64,000 nt of DNA from Codonopsis lanceolata (GCA_013146195.2 CM028380.1:86368049-86432048); one strand, 5' to 3'. Positions 1 through 12,840 are shown, numbered from the stretch's first letter. The notes: generated by a model not told the origin, from the letters alone. Numbers and translations are program-made.

Positions 1-1740
1 TCCCCGACCTCCTACCCGAGCACGGCTCGATCCACCGACCTCATCATCATCGTCATCTCAGCACCTGGCCCGGCTCACGGCATCGTTCCCTCAGCAAGTG
101 AACTCGTCCAACATCTGCTGATATAATTTGGTGATGCCGAAAAAGCCCTTCACTACCTTCTACTAGGATGAAGCATCAACCTAAAAAAAAGAAAAAGGGG
201 GGAGATATCAAAAAGAAAAAAGAAGAAAAGGAATATCAGTCCTGAAGATAAAAAAAGATATTATACAGTAAGTATGAAAAAAGAGAGCAAAAGAGTATAT
301 CGCGCGGACCTACTTAGGAATCTGAAACCGCTTTGGGACCTCGACATCGGGCAAAGATTCCTCCACAAGTCTTCCTTCATGATGATACTGGAAGGTGGAG
401 AAATCTTCAGCTGGGATGAAATAATCTGGCTGAGCGTCAGGAACCAGACGAGAAGGCCTCGGCCTATCAGAAACATCCAATGCACGCTTCACCACTACGC
501 GAGTAGGATGGAGCACTGTCCTCAGAAATTCCTCGTAAGCCATGGTGGGATAATCCTCACGAGGAACAATATATCTGGACATGCACTATTAACGGTTCGG
601 CAGGAAATCAGGTACAATCACCCAGGCTGGTGGCGCAAGTGGTGTCACTGGGGGCACGGGATAAAGAAAATATTGACGATTGACCCGTTCGCCCATGTAC
701 AAAGAATCTACCATGATGGATACCATCAGGATCCGGTAGCGGCTCATCTCTAAAGACACCAGATATGATCCGGCCAGGCCCCTCCAAGGAAATAAATGCA
801 CTGTACCCGAGCTCGAGCTCGCGATCCTATCCTGCACCATTGCCTTGCTCAAATTATCTCCATTCCGGTCTTCTTCTACCCGGTTGGCATTCACGATTTC
901 AGCCAGGAAAGGTGGCTCGTGAATGCGTCTCTTTAGTGGGCCCGGAGAAAAAGTAAAAGCAGAGTAGGCCCAGACCTGCAAAAAGAAAAAATACAGCAAA
1001 AGAAAAATCAACCAGTGAAAAAAAGAATCAATTAATGCTGGCAAGTATCAAACGCATGAAAAAATAGAATACCTCTCAAGCCGGAGCAAAACCATTAAGA
1101 ACCGGAGAGTCGTTGCGGCTGGCGCAATCCATAGAGGCATAAAGCTCAGTATTTAGCACACTTTTGCCGCTTGATCATAGTCGAAAGCCAAGTATAAGTC
1201 AGGCACCCTAGGGCGAAACCATAAAGTGGTGGATGAGTTGGCAAAAGAGACATCCTAGAAAAAAGAACATAATTGCCACAGCGACTAGTCACGACCTTGT
1301 AGTCATCATCATCAACTCGTGGCTGCACGGGATCTTGCTCTACAGCCAAAGCTCTTTTTGACGCCAATCCGGATCTCGTCGGCACTCTTATAATCTGGCT
1401 TGAAGCCCAAAAGGTCTTCGTCCATATCATGATGGTCGCACAAAGTATAATCTGGCTCCAGATGCTTACCGGTGCCAGTAGGGATGCTTGTGATTGTCGC
1501 AAAGTCACAGAGAGTCATGGTGGCCTCGCCCCAGTTAAAGTGAAAAGTGTGGGTGGTGTCCCACCAGTAATCCCGCAAGACCTAAAAATTTGACAAATAG
1601 CTGCGGAAGGGACGGAAGGCCCGCAAGAATGGACTAAAGACAGTTTGCTCCTCCAAAAGCTTTACCTACGAGGGAAATGAATTATAGATAGTGGCCATTT
1701 TGTCGCAGCTGGCCCGAATTCGGGAAAGGGTTTTGCATGC
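1..1740 (-). pseudogene. Plant mobile domain (PMD) protein, exons 2 onward, degenerate
   Basis: Minus-strand coding remnants of a PMD protein, the family carried by MAIL1-like plant genes and by some transposons. Exon 2 starts at 1740 after a clean acceptor (pyrimidine tract then CAG). It reads through the family core: a DYWWDTTHTFHF stretch, then WGEATMTLCDFATITS near 1500-1570. A later exon begins at 975 with VWAYSAF and continues to a YLGERV/RQ-like stretch (YMGERVNRQY, about 640-670) and a C-terminal part near 310-580. An acidic tail (a run of Asp) lies near 30-50. In-frame stops at 1666-1668 and 1582-1584, a frame change near 1340-1380 and further stops show that it is dead. The N-terminal exon is at 12841-13020, displaced by an Athila-like insertion. 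It could belong either to a host gene or to a PMD-bearing transposon; I saw no terminal repeats. Confidence 0.72.
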
Positions 1741-1882
1741 CTGGTAAAAAGAAAAACATAAAAAAAGAGAAAGAAAAATCAGCCTCATCCCAGAAAAGAA
1801 AAGAAAAATGGAGGTAAACTCTTAACTCATTATGCATGCTATATCCCATATAATTGCATTAATTATACCATCTCCATCCTTA

Positions 1883-2079
1883 GCATGCATTTAGAATAAA
1901 ATAGATTTATGTTGCATTTTTTGCATGCATTTAAATAAAATAAATTTATGTTACATTTTTTGCATGCATTTAAATAAAAAAAAAATCTATGTTGCATTTT
2001 GCTTGCATTTTATAAAAGAATAATAAATGTTGCATTTTTGCATACTTTTAAAAAGAAAAATATTCATGTTGCATTTTTG
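1883..2079. repeat. About five tandem copies of a 39-40 bp AT-rich unit
   Basis: Each unit starts near GCATGCATTT, continues through an A-rich stretch and ends TGTTGCATTTTT. The copies start at about 1883, 1923, 1962, 2001 and 2040. They lie in the first intron of the broken PMD gene. The intron from 2080 to the Athila insertion at 2595 holds further loosely repeated AT-rich sequence with ATATGCATCGCA motifs and no coding sequence I can support. Confidence 0.75.
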
Positions 2080-2594
2080 CAGGCATTAATATATCCCTAT
2101 GTTCAATTTGCATTTGCATAAAAAAATAATTAAAAATATATGAAATAAAGATAAATGGTATATGTGCATATGTTATTTTTTTAGCATCTATTATGTGCAT
2201 TTATCTCCAAGTGTGTGCTTATTGGATTTCCAGATTAATAAAAATGTTTCAAGGCAATAAAAATAAAAAAGGAAGGGAAAAAAAATTGTTGCATTTTGCA
2301 TGTAGAAAATATACATGCAGCATGCGCATATATCTGAAAAAATATATATCGAGAAAAAATGTAGCATATGTCCGAAATATATATCGCATAATCATGCATC
2401 ATCTAAAAATATCTGTAGCACTAGCATGCATTGTAGAGCCAAAATATACTAGTTACATGAAATATGCATCGCAGAATCAAATAGTGCAAATTGTATAAAT
2501 ATGCATCGCAAAATTAAATAGCATGAATTTCATATTTTTGCTATGTTATAATTGCCAAATTGCATCATTCTAGCATAAATCATGCTTGCTTAAG

Positions 2595-3853
2595 TGATCG
2601 CTGTCTTATTTTAATTATTTTCCTTGAAAGTGGACAAGACTATTGTAGAATAGTTTTGGGAAGCAAGGGTCGAACCACAGAGAAAAGAAGATTACAAATA
2701 ACACGATTATCGGTAGCAAATTATTAAACTAAAGGGGGTTTTTATATTGATTTTAATCTAAACTAATTATTAACTAATTTAGCAGCAATTACATGTTATG
2801 AAGATCTTATGGTGGAGGGAAATCTAGGATTAGGGTTTCACTTGTATCTCCTCTATGGCTTATTTTGATAAAGTATTATTCAATTTCTTGGGTTCGTTCA
2901 CAAAATATAGATATAGCCTGTTGAATTACCGTTCAGTCTCCATCTCCAAATAATTCATTCATTCTATATCCTAGGCACAAGAACATATGATCTAACTATC
3001 ACTTAGGTCATATATGGAACCTGACCCTAACTTATCATTCTCGTGCATCGATAGGTTCAATTTATTATGGTGGTGAGCCAGTGTAAGACATATGCACATT
3101 GATCATGCAGTTATCCACACCTCTAGTCCTTTATTATTCACAATTACATTCATTTATTCAAAGTGAAATAATAGAGGGATTGATAATACCACAATCAACA
3201 AGAATTGAATGAATAAAAATATATTTAAAGCATAGATTCGATACAAGTTACCTCCCAACTCCTAGATTAATGGGTGATTACTTCATCCTTGAAGATGAAC
3301 AACACATGGAGATGATTGAGTACATGGATCGATCTTCAAAACTATAATTACAATAACCAAATTATGTTATACACTCTAAATCCTATGCTAAAGCTATAGA
3401 AAACTGCCTTCTGGCCCTCTTTGACCCTTAGCTACTATCCTTTATTTATACCATGGAGTTGTAGAGGGTTTAGGAATTTCAGTCTGGCTTGAAAACCCTC
3501 GAAAACAGATTCTGACCACCTTGCGGCCGCAAGGTCATTACAAAGGTCATTACACTTGCGTCCGAGGGTTTGAATCTGGGCCTTCATCTTACGAGTTTCG
3601 CCTACCTTGCGGAGGCAAGGTAAAAATACCTTGCGCGCAAGGTCTCGACCTGCCTGCCGTTTAATCTTCAATTTACACTTTGGCCCCTTCTTGGAATTTT
3701 CACCAAAAAGCCTTATAATTCATATAATTTTACCTAAAACCCTGAAACTCATAAAACAGCTGAAAAACACATATCAGTAGCCAAAAGCCTCGTGAAATCA
3801 CTCAATTTAAGTCATAAAAGTACCCAAAATCGACGTATAAAATACATCGATCA
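2595..3853 (-). repeat. Athila-like 3' LTR
   Basis: 1,259 bp, starting TGATCGCTG and ending ACATCGATCA. It aligns along its length with 11466-12731. The region of GC-rich palindromes (3520-3650) is more eroded here than in the 5' copy. A minus-strand TATA-like TATAAATAAAGG lies near 3440-3451. Confidence 0.93.
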
Positions 3854-3872
3854 AATACCCCCAAACTTAAAC
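3854..3872 (-). other. Polypurine tract of the Athila-like element
   Basis: On the minus strand a purine-rich run, AAGTTTGGGGGTATT, ends exactly at the 3' LTR. This is the usual position of the primer for plus-strand DNA synthesis. Confidence 0.8.
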
Positions 3873-5717
3873 TTTGCTCGTCCACGAGTAAACAATACTT
3901 ATAAATATAAAAGAAACTAAACAAAATAACAAAATCTTTTTGGAGGGTGACACTATTTACACTCCTCTAGAAACCCACAAACTCAAGGAGACTCTTACGA
4001 GTGACTCGACTATGCAGATAAATACAAAAACTAATAAATACAAAAGTAGATAAAAACTAAACTAAAAATAAAACAAAAATCTTTTTGGAATCAACCTCAA
4101 GTCATAATAGCATGGCATACCAAAGTAGTCTCAGTCAGATGCTCACCACATATGTGCAAACACTAATCACATAAAACCAACTGACTTATAATCAAAACTG
4201 CTACTAGTCTTAATTTCTCCGTGTGTGTGTGATCGCCAGTTTTAGAGAATATCTCAACTAAAACAGTTTTAATAACCTAAGCACCACATTCATATGAAAA
4301 TCAGAGTTTAATTAAAACCAATACATCATAAAGTATGAGGTCTACCAACCAAACCCAGTCTATTACAGAAAGAGAGATCACCAAGGATTTTAAAAACTTA
4401 TACATCCATCCCATGCACTTCTATGTATGACATACAATGCTCTCCTATCCCAATTACTTGTAATAGCTAAGATTATGCTAACACAATGAGCTTTTGCGAA
4501 TAATATGAATATGAAGTGTTAGATCAATTTTACATGCATTACTTATCAAAGAAATCAAACACAAACATTGGCAAGAAGATCATTAAGTCTTTAATAGCTT
4601 GTAATGTAAGGCCATGGTGTTAGGGGATATGATGGAAAGGGATTAGAATTCAAAGTGAGAGAGCAAGACTACCCTTTACCCCTAATACTTCCAAGCAAAA
4701 GGAAGTTTTTCCCAATTAGGGTAGGACCTGCAAAGACTACAAGTGGGGGGTGTTTTCTTTTCTTTTAATCTTCTTTCTCTCCCCCCAAAATTGTTTTGTA
4801 CAATATATCAAGCTAACAATTTCTCATCATCTTTATCAGCAGAATTTTTCTAACATATTTTCTCTTGAACGCTATGCTTTCATTTGAATCTTCTTGCACT
4901 CTTATTCTTCCGTTTCATTTTTTGTCGATCTATAATTTTCTCTTCTTTTTTTGTTCGACAGGAAGAAGAAGTCTTCATAAAACTTGCTAGACTAAAAAAA
5001 ATTGTCCCATAAAATTAATTTCCCACCCACATCCTACTCTCTCAAAGGGTAGGCTAAAAGTGTATAGGCTTTTAGGGTTAAGTTAATGTGGGTAATAGAA
5101 ATGATGTCGAATGGGGGTTTAATGTGTGCTTAGTACACTCCATTCTTTTTAATTAGGCTCAAAAGGGGACACTAGGGATATTTTAAGTAAAGGTCAGGGA
5201 ATATTTAGGCTCAAACAAGCCAAAGATGGCCTAAATAATTTCTTAATGCCAAATGCTCATGCAGTTTTTAAAGCAAGTAAGACACACAAAATATCATATC
5301 AACTGTGGGAATTGTGGGGTTGAATGTTTAGCATAAATGGATTTCGCATAAGCATTCGCTAAAACAGATGGTAGGGACAGTCAAGACTAACATGCAGACA
5401 CGGTTCGAAAGTGTGCTTGAGATATATTAGTGAGAAAAATCTAAGGGAACTAACTTATCATGCAATTGACCCTAAGTTACAATTCAATGCAACAATCATG
5501 TTCGAACAGCTATTCATCATATTCTTGTGCATATTTTGTTGAAATGAAATGGGTGCTATAAACTTTATAAAAATATTCTAATCAATCCATAATTTTGACT
5601 GGTGCAGGTGCGTGAAGAATTTGGAGAAAAACAAGAATTTTGCAAAATCAAGTAAATTCCAGAAGGATCTATGGAAAAGTTACGTGGTTCGTTGCATTAA
5701 CTCCTCATTGACTAGTA
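3873..5717 (-). other. Non-coding 3' region between pol and 3' LTR of the Athila-like element
   Basis: About 1.85 kb with no reading frame I can support. It is AT-rich, with scattered poly-pyrimidine runs (for example 4756-4800). Athila relatives often carry an env-like ORF here. None is recognisable, so it was either never present or has decayed. Confidence 0.6.
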
Positions 5718-7000
5718 CTACCACACAAAGACTCGAGGATGAAAATTTTGAATTAAAATGTATTTTTTTTTTGATTTTTTTGATTTTTTGTCGGTCCTTG
5801 GGTTTCTAATATCAATTGCTCCATGAGGGTAAATTCGAACTATAGTGAAAGGACCAGACCATTTTGATTTTAGTTTTTCAGGGAATAACCTGAGTCTAGA
5901 ATTGAAAAGAAGTACTTTTAATCCTGGACGAAACATTTTGTTGGCTAATCCCATATCATGATATTTCTTGGTCTTTTCTTTATAGGTTTTAGCATTCTCA
6001 TACGAATTTGACATATGTTCTTCTAATTCATTTAACTAAAACAGTCTCTCCTCACCAGTCAAGGTTAAATCTAAGTTTAGTTCCTTGACAGCCCAATAAG
6101 CTATATGTTCAATTTCAACTGGTAAATGACAAGCCTTGCCATATACCATTCGGTAAGGACTCATTCCTATTAGGGTTTTGTACGCGGTTCTGTATGCCCA
6201 CAAAGCATCATTTAGTTTAGACTGCCAATCTTTATGGTTTGGTCTAACTGTCTTCTCTAAAACTTTTTTTATCTGTCTGTTACTCACTTCCACTTGGCCA
6301 GATGTCTGAGGATGATAGGGTGTAGCTAACTTGTGAGTTACACCATATTTTATAAGGGCTGTATTTAGCAATTTATTAGTGAAGTGTGTTCCTTGATCAC
6401 TAATTATGGCCTTATGTACTCTAAACCGGGCAAAAAGATCTTCTACAAATTTGACAACAGTTTTTCCATCATTATTTTTAGTTCCAATAGCTTCTATCCA
6501 TTTAGACACATAATCAACATCTACTAAAATATACTCGCAATTATTAGAGACTGGAAAAGGACCCATGAAATCAATACCCCAAACGTCAAAAATTTCAACA
6601 ACCATATTTACATGCAAGGGCATTTCATTCCTTTTTCATATTCCACCGGTTCTTTGACACTTATCACAGGTTTTATAAAATATGTCACAATCTCTAAAAA
6701 CAGAAGGCCAGTATAATCCAGATTGCAAAATTTTTCTAGCAATTTTATTACGACTAAAATGACCACCACAAGAGTATTCATGACAAAATGCCATAATGCT
6801 TTGTTTGTCTTTTTCTGAAACACATCTTCTAATTATAGAGTCGGAACACATTTTATATAAATGAGGTTCTTCCCATAAATAATTTTTTGCTTCTGTCAAA
6901 AATTTCTTTCTTTGATAGAAATCAAGATAAGGATTTATGATATCAGACACGTAATAATTAAGATAATCAACATACCATGGATCTGAATCTTTGACTGCTA
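5718..7000 (-). pseudogene. Athila-like integrase, with in-frame stops
   Basis: Catalyses insertion of the element cDNA. The N-terminal zinc-binding part shows an H...H...CDKC pattern (about 6640-6790). The catalytic core has WGIDFMGPF (first Asp), SDQGTHF (second Asp) and a QTSGQVEVSN stretch (Glu). The C-terminal part has FNSRLRLFPEKLKSKW and ends without a chromodomain. In-frame stops at 6636-6638 and just below 6036 break it. It is continuous in frame with RNase H upstream. Confidence 0.88.
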
Positions 7001-7690
7001 ATAATTGTTCATCAGGGAAGTCTTCATTTACAGGAATTTTATTATCAAGAAATTGACGTTCAAGTAAGGGTGAAAATTCTAATCTAGACAAATGGTCGGC
7101 TACGACATTTTCCATTCCCTTTTTATCTTTGATAGTAATGTCAAATTCTTGTAATAATAACATCCACCTTATGAGTCTAGGCTTTGGCTCTTTCTTACTT
7201 AATAAATATTTTAGGGATGCATGATAAGAAAATATTATGACTTTTGATCCTAACAAATATGGTCTAAAATTTTCTAATGCATACACAACTGCTAAAAATT
7301 CTTTTTCTGTTGTTGTATAATTAAGTTGTGCATCATTTAATGTCCTACTAGCATAATGAATTACATGAGGTTTCCTATCCACCCTTTGTCCTAACACAGC
7401 TCCAATTGCAAAATCTGAAGCATCACACATGATCTCGAAAGGGAGAGACCAATCGGGGCCGGTTAAAATTGGGGCGGTTGTCAATCTTTCCTTTAATAAA
7501 TTAAATGCGTTTAAGCATTCTTGGTCAAAAATGAATTCGATGTCTTTTGCCAACAGATTACATAGAGGTTTACAGATTTTTGAAAAATCTTTTATAAATC
7601 TCCTATAAAAACCTGCATGCCCTAGAAAACTTTTAACACCTTTGACAGAAGTTGGGGGAGGTAGTTGTGATATAACTTCAATTTTACCTT
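7001..7690 (-). pseudogene. Athila-like RNase H domain and connection
   Basis: Reads CDASDFAIGAVLGQ at about 7400-7430, YTTTEKEFLAVVYALENFRP near 7260-7320 and a DHLSR end near 7080. This is the RNase H part of pol. A frame change near 7685 separates it from the RT upstream. Confidence 0.85.
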
Positions 7691-8890
7691 ATCAATTTCA
7701 ATTCCTTTGTTAGACACAACATGACTTAAGACAATTCCATGTTTAACCATGAAATTACTTTTCTCCCAACTTAGGGTCAAATTAGTTTCACAACATCTTT
7801 TCAAGACCGACGTAAGATTTTCTAGGCAATGGTCAAAAGAGTTTCCAAATACTGAAAAATCACCCATGAATACTTCCACACATCTTTCTACTAAATTTGA
7901 AAATATAGAAATCATGCATCTTTGAAAAGTAGCTGGGGCATTACAAAGTCCAAAGGGCATTCTTCTAAATGCAAAAGTACCAAAAGGACATGTAAAGGTG
8001 GTTTTCTCTTGGTCTTCGGGTGCTACTGGGATTTGGTTGTAGCCAGAGAAACCATCAAGAAAACAATAATATTCATGACCAGCTAGTCTTTCAAGGATTT
8101 GATCAATAAATGGCAAGGGAAAGTGGTCCTTCCTAGTTGCCGCATTTAATTTCCTTCAATCAATGCACATTCTATAACCAGTGATAGTTCGTGTAGGGAC
8201 TAATTCATCCTTATCATTTTTAACTACTGTAATTCCTGATTTCTTGGGAACTACCTGAATTGGACCAACCCATTTACTGTCAGATATCGGGTAAATTATA
8301 CCCGCATCGAGAAGCTTAATGACTTCTTTTCTCACTGCTTCTTCCATGTGAAGGTTAAGTCTTCTTTGTTTTTCTCTAGAAGGTTTACTACCTTCTTCTA
8401 AATGTATTTTATGCATACACATAGACGGACTAATACCTTTTAAATCTGCTAAGGATCATCCTATGGCTTCTCTATGTGTCCATAAAACTTTTAGTAGGCT
8501 TGCTTCTTGTTCTTCTGTTAAATCTATAGCAATTATAACAGACAAAGTTTTACCTTCCCCTAAAAATGCATATTTTAAGTGGGGTGGTAATGGCTTTGAT
8601 TCTTCATCAGGAGGAGATTTAACAGACGGAATGAATTCAGAATTTTCAGGTTTAATTGTTTCTTCTTTAACCTCTTCAATATTTTCTACTATTTCTTCCT
8701 CTACTTCTATTTCTTCCTCTACTTTTATTTCTTCAAAGAGAGATTTTAGAATTTCCACTTCTTCTTCATCATTATTTTCATCCTCTTCTTTTTCTATTTT
8801 ATTAGAATTATTTTTTGATTCATACTCTTCCATATTAACATTATCTTTATTTTTAAGGGCTTCTAATCTTTCTCTCTTTTCTTTCATCAT
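7622..8890 (-). pseudogene. Athila-like reverse transcriptase
   Basis: The acidic Glu-rich linker (8456-8890) is followed by the RT domain: PIQVVPKKSG, LDGFSGYNQIPVAPEDQ, FAFRRMPFGLCNAPATFQR. The catalytic YxDD box reads FMGDFSV; the codon at 7862-7864 is glycine where the first catalytic aspartate is expected. In-frame TGA codons lie just below 8456 and 8156. A frameshift near 8880 separates it from protease, and another lies near 7685. It cannot make active enzyme. Confidence 0.9.
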
Positions 8891-9749
8891 TCTCTCGAAT
8901 TTCTCTTTCTAACTCTTCAATGTCAAGTTTTATGGGAGGGACAGGTCTATCATCATAAACTATAAACACATCTTTCTCGTAATCATCATCCTCACAACTT
9001 TCTTCAAAGTTTTGAGTTGTCAGTTTTTCAATTTCATCAATTAAGAAACATGCATTCATGTCACTCGGTCTATTCATTGCATCAAAAACTGAGATCTCTA
9101 CAGTTTCACCTAGGACTGACATTGTGAGTTTACCATTCTTAATATTTATCATTGTATTGGTAGTGACCATAAAAGGTCTTCCTAACAAGATAGGGACTTC
9201 ATTTTTTGTGCATATTTTCCTTTCCATCTCTAGAACCACAAAGTCAACCGGAATGATTAATTTATCAACCTGAACTAAGATGTCCTCTACTATACCCAAA
9301 GGATGTTTAACTGAACGATCAGCTAATTGTAAAGACATATTAGCAGGTTTCAATTCTCCCAACCCTAATTGTTTATAGACTGCAAAGGGCATCAAGTTAG
9401 TACTTGCTCCTAAATCTAACATAGCCTTCATCTTTTTAGAGCTACCCCATGAGACTTGGATATTAAAGCTGCCAGGATCTTTCAACTTAGGGGGAAGTTC
9501 GGGTTGTAAAACAACACTTACGTTTTCAGAAACAATAATTTTTTCAATGTTTTCGAATTTGTGTTTCTTAGAGTGAAGATCGTTGAAAAACTTAGCATAG
9601 GCTGGAATATTTTTAATAACATTAAGCAAAGGAAGGTTAACATTCACTTTGGATAACATATTATAAATTTCCGAAAATTGTTTATCCAATCTATTTTTCA
9701 TAAGCCTTCTAGGAAATGGAATTGGAGGAACATATGGTGGTGGTGCCAC
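8853..9749 (-). pseudogene. Athila-like aspartic protease region
   Basis: Contains KAMLDLGASTNLMP (active-site DLGA, near 9410-9440) and IPILLGRPFM further on, the two hallmark stretches of retroelement proteases. Upstream sequence (MAPPPYVPPIPFPRR) is the gag-protease linker. It is in frame with gag apart from a stop at 9765-9767. Confidence 0.85.
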
Positions 9750-9764
9750 ATAAGGTTCCTCTTC

Positions 9765-11321
9765 TTATTGTTCTTTTTCTTGTCCTACTTCTAATTGTCT
9801 TTCTTTATTTGGCAATTCTTTTTCTACTTCTTGATTATTTGTTTGAATATTTTCATTTTTATCCTTTTCAACTTCTTTTTTAGCATTATCTAATTTACCA
9901 AGCATATCAGAAGATTGAACAGGATCACTTACCTCTTCTCCAATTATTCTACCACTTCGTAGAGTAGTAATAGACTTTGCTTGTTCGGTTTGACTAGGGA
10001 ACCTCCCTTTTTCTCTTTTCTCGTTCACAACTTTTGCAAGTTTCTCCCTTACAATTTCTAACTCTTCTAGCAAATATTTGTTAAGGGAAACTTGTCCTTT
10101 TTGTGCTCCATCCGATTTCGAAACTTCTTCAATTCGCAATTGACCTTGATTTGGGAATTGTTGAGGTTGTAACGGTTTATTTCCTCCCCATGCAAAATTA
10201 GGATGATTCCTCCAACCAGGATTATATGTGTTTGAGTAGGGATCATTCCTTTGTCTTTGAGGGTACATGTTCATGGCATTCACCTGTTCAGAATACATAG
10301 CACTAGATGGACAAAAATTAGTAGCATGAGAATATAATCCACACATTGCACATGCTTCTTGAATTGGCCAATTTTCATATTGAGCTTGTGTATTCATCTC
10401 TGGCTTTTCTTGAACTTGGTATAAACCTCTACTTTTACCTCTAACACTTTTCTATTGAGAATTTGCACTCAACATCTCAAATAATTCTTCTAGTGCAACT
10501 GGTGTCATTCTATTAATAGAACCACCGGCCGCACTATCAACCATAGTTTGAAAAGCAGGTGAAAGAGCATGATAGAATTGAAGTACTAACACATCTTGAG
10601 ACAAAATATGATGAAGGCACATAATAAGTAAATTTTTAAATCTATCCCATGCTTCATGGAATGTTTCACTTGGTTCGTTTTGAAAAGACATGATTTGTTT
10701 TATGTATTCTGTAAGAGATGCATGCTTATAATATTTACTCATAAACAAATCATATAGTTGAGCCCAAGTATAAACACTACTAGGTGTTAAATTCATAAAC
10801 CATCTTTTCGCAAATTCTTTTAATGCACTTGGAAAGTATTTCATTTTTACTTGGTCTCCCGTCAAACCTCCTAACGGATATGTACTTATCATATACTCAT
10901 ATTCTCTAAGGAAACTTACTGGATCTTCAGCAGGCATTCCATGAAAAGAAGGTATCATATTAAAATAATGATCTTTTAATTCGAAATTCCTTACTGCATC
11001 TGGTAAGAGTAGACATGATGTTGCTACATTCAACGTAGGTCTACTATAATCATTAATAGTTATTTGATTTACTACTACTTCCATATTTCTTCTGGCAGGT
11101 TCTTCTTCTCTTTGATTCACATTTACCGGATGAACTGGATTTTCAAGATTTAGATTATTATTGTCCATTGGAGGATCAACCAGAAGATCCTCTTGATTCA
11201 ATTGTTCTTGATTATCAGGCTGTGTTGCTAGATTATCAAGATCTTCTTCATTCTTACCAATATTATTTGTATCTTGATTTAGTTCTACTAGTTTAGGATT
11301 CAAAGATCTACGACTGTGCAT
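9765..11321 (-). pseudogene. Athila-like Gag polyprotein
   Basis: Capsid protein. I start at 11321 (MHSRRSLNPK), because the earlier methionine at 11357 adds only hydrophobic residues encoded at the LTR-proximal leader. The capsid core has SFHGMPAEDPVSFLREYEY and AKRWFMNL. A single knuckle-like CAMCGLYSHATNFC follows near 10330. In-frame stops at 10452-10454 and 9765-9767 interrupt it. The rest is a low-complexity Gln/Glu-rich tail. Confidence 0.88.
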
Positions 11322-11441
11322 AAAATAAATAGAGCAATTAAAAATAACTAAAAACAAATAAAATCTTTTTGTATTTTTAAATTTATAAAAATTGAAATTA
11401 AAAATTACGCTATCAACAAACTAACTATGCAAGCTAGCTTG

Positions 11442-11459
11442 TCCTCGGCAACGGCGCCA
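11442..11459 (-). other. Primer-binding site, tRNA-Asp type
   Basis: The minus strand reads TGGCGCCGTTGCCGAGGA, six bases inside the 5' LTR. It matches the complement of the 3' end of plant tRNA-Asp at all but one position by memory of that tRNA. This is the primer used by Athila-type elements. Confidence 0.85.
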
Positions 11460-11465
11460 AAAACT

Positions 11466-12731
11466 TGATCGATGTCTTATTTTAATTATTTTCCTTGCAA
11501 GTGGACAAGACTATTGTAGAATAGTTTTGGGAAGCAAGGGTCGAACCACATAGACAAGAAGATCACAAATAGCACGATTATCGGTAGTAAATTATTAAAC
11601 TAAAGGGGGTTTTTATATTGATTTTAATCTAAACTAATTATTAACTAATTTAGCAGCAATTACATGTTATGAAGATCTTATGGTGGAGGGAAATCTAGGA
11701 TTAGGGTTTCACTTGTATCTCCTCTATGGCTTATTTTGATAAAGTATCATTCAATTTCTTGGGTTCGTTCACAAAATATAGATATAGCCTGTCGAATTAC
11801 CGTTCAGTCTCCATCTCCAAATAATTCATCAATTCTATATCCTAGGCACAAGAACATATGATCTAACTGTCACTTAGGTCATATATGGAACCTGACCCTA
11901 ACTTATCACTCTCGTGCATCGATAGGTTCAATTTATTATGGTGATGAGCCAGTGTACGACATATGCACATTGATCATGTAGTTATCCGCACCTCTAGGCC
12001 TTTATTATTCACGATTACATTCATTTGTTCAAAGTGAAATAATAGAGGGATTGATAATCACCACAATCAACAAGAATTGAATGAATAAAAATATATTTAA
12101 AGCATAGATTCGATACAAGTTACCTCCCAACTCCTAGATTAATGGGTGATTAGTTCATCCTTGAAGATGAACAGCACATGGAGATGATTGAATACATGGA
12201 TCGATCTTCAAAACTATAATTACAATAACTAAATTATGTTATATACTCTAAATCCTATGCTAAAGCTATAGAAAACTGCCTTCTGGCCCTCTTTGACCCT
12301 TAGCTACAATCCTTTATTTATACCATGGAATTGTAGAGGGTTTAGGAATTTCAGTCTGGCTTGAAAACCCTCGAAAACGGATTCTGACCACCTTGCGGTC
12401 GCAAGGTCATTACACCCTTGCGTTCGCAAGGGTCTTGAATTTACGGGGCTTCATCTTCTAAGTTTCTGCCTACTTTGCGGAGGCAAGGTAAGAAATACCT
12501 TGCGGCCGCAAGGTCTCCAGCCTCTGCCTCTGCCGTTTAATCTTCAATTTACACTTTGGCCCCTTCTTATAATTTTCACCAAAAACCCTTATAATTCATA
12601 TAATTTCACCTAAAACCCTGAAACTCATAAAACAGCTGAAAAACACATATCAGTAGCCAAAAGCCTCGTGGAATAACTCAATTTAAGTCATAAAAGTACC
12701 CGAAAATCGAACGTATAAAATACATCGATCA
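11466..12731 (-). repeat. Athila-like 5' LTR
   Basis: 1,266 bp. A minus-strand TATA-like box lies at 12311-12322 (TATAAATAAAGG). Three near-perfect palindromes lie upstream of it at 12390-12514. The LTR ends CGATCA at 12731, followed by the ATAAG target duplication. Confidence 0.93.
12390..12514. repeat. Three GC-rich palindromes in LTR U3
   Basis: Palindromes at 12390-12407 (ACCTTGCGGTCGCAAGGT), 12415-12432 (CCCTTGCGTTCGCAAGGG) and 12497-12514 (ACCTTGCGGCCGCAAGGT). They share the arms CCTTGCG/CGCAAGG. They lie upstream of the TATA-like box with respect to the element's transcription. Confidence 0.85.
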
Positions 12732-12840
12732 ATAAGCATTTAAATCAAGAGCATGTATACTCCAAAGATCCCAAAATAGCAAGAAATCCGAAAAATTCAA
12801 GAAATTCAACCAAATGGGTGGAAGAAAAAAGAAGACTTAC

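Larger units (their letters stand above)
2595..12731 (-). mobile_element. Athila-like Ty3/gypsy LTR retrotransposon
   Basis: An element of 10,137 bp on the minus strand with LTRs at 11466-12731 (5') and 2595-3853 (3'). Both LTRs begin TGATCG and end CGATCA. The flanking pentamers TTAAG (2590-2594) and ATAAG (12732-12736) look like a target-site duplication with one mismatch. The order gag, protease, RT, RNase H, integrase is that of Ty3/gypsy. The tRNA-Asp-type primer site, the DLGAS protease motif and the integrase tail without a chromodomain place it in the Athila/Tat branch. The LTRs differ by roughly 3-4% by eye, so the insertion is not recent. It sits in intron 1 of the PMD pseudogene in the same orientation. 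No env-like ORF was found. Confidence 0.93.

Noticed and set aside
2193..2498. 101-codon plus-strand ORF
   Set aside because: Lies in an AT-rich intron with tandem repeats; composition is not protein-like.
8463..8912. 149-codon Ser-rich plus-strand ORF
   Set aside because: Antisense of the Glu-rich linker in the Athila polyprotein; GAA/GAG codons read backward give Ser/Phe.
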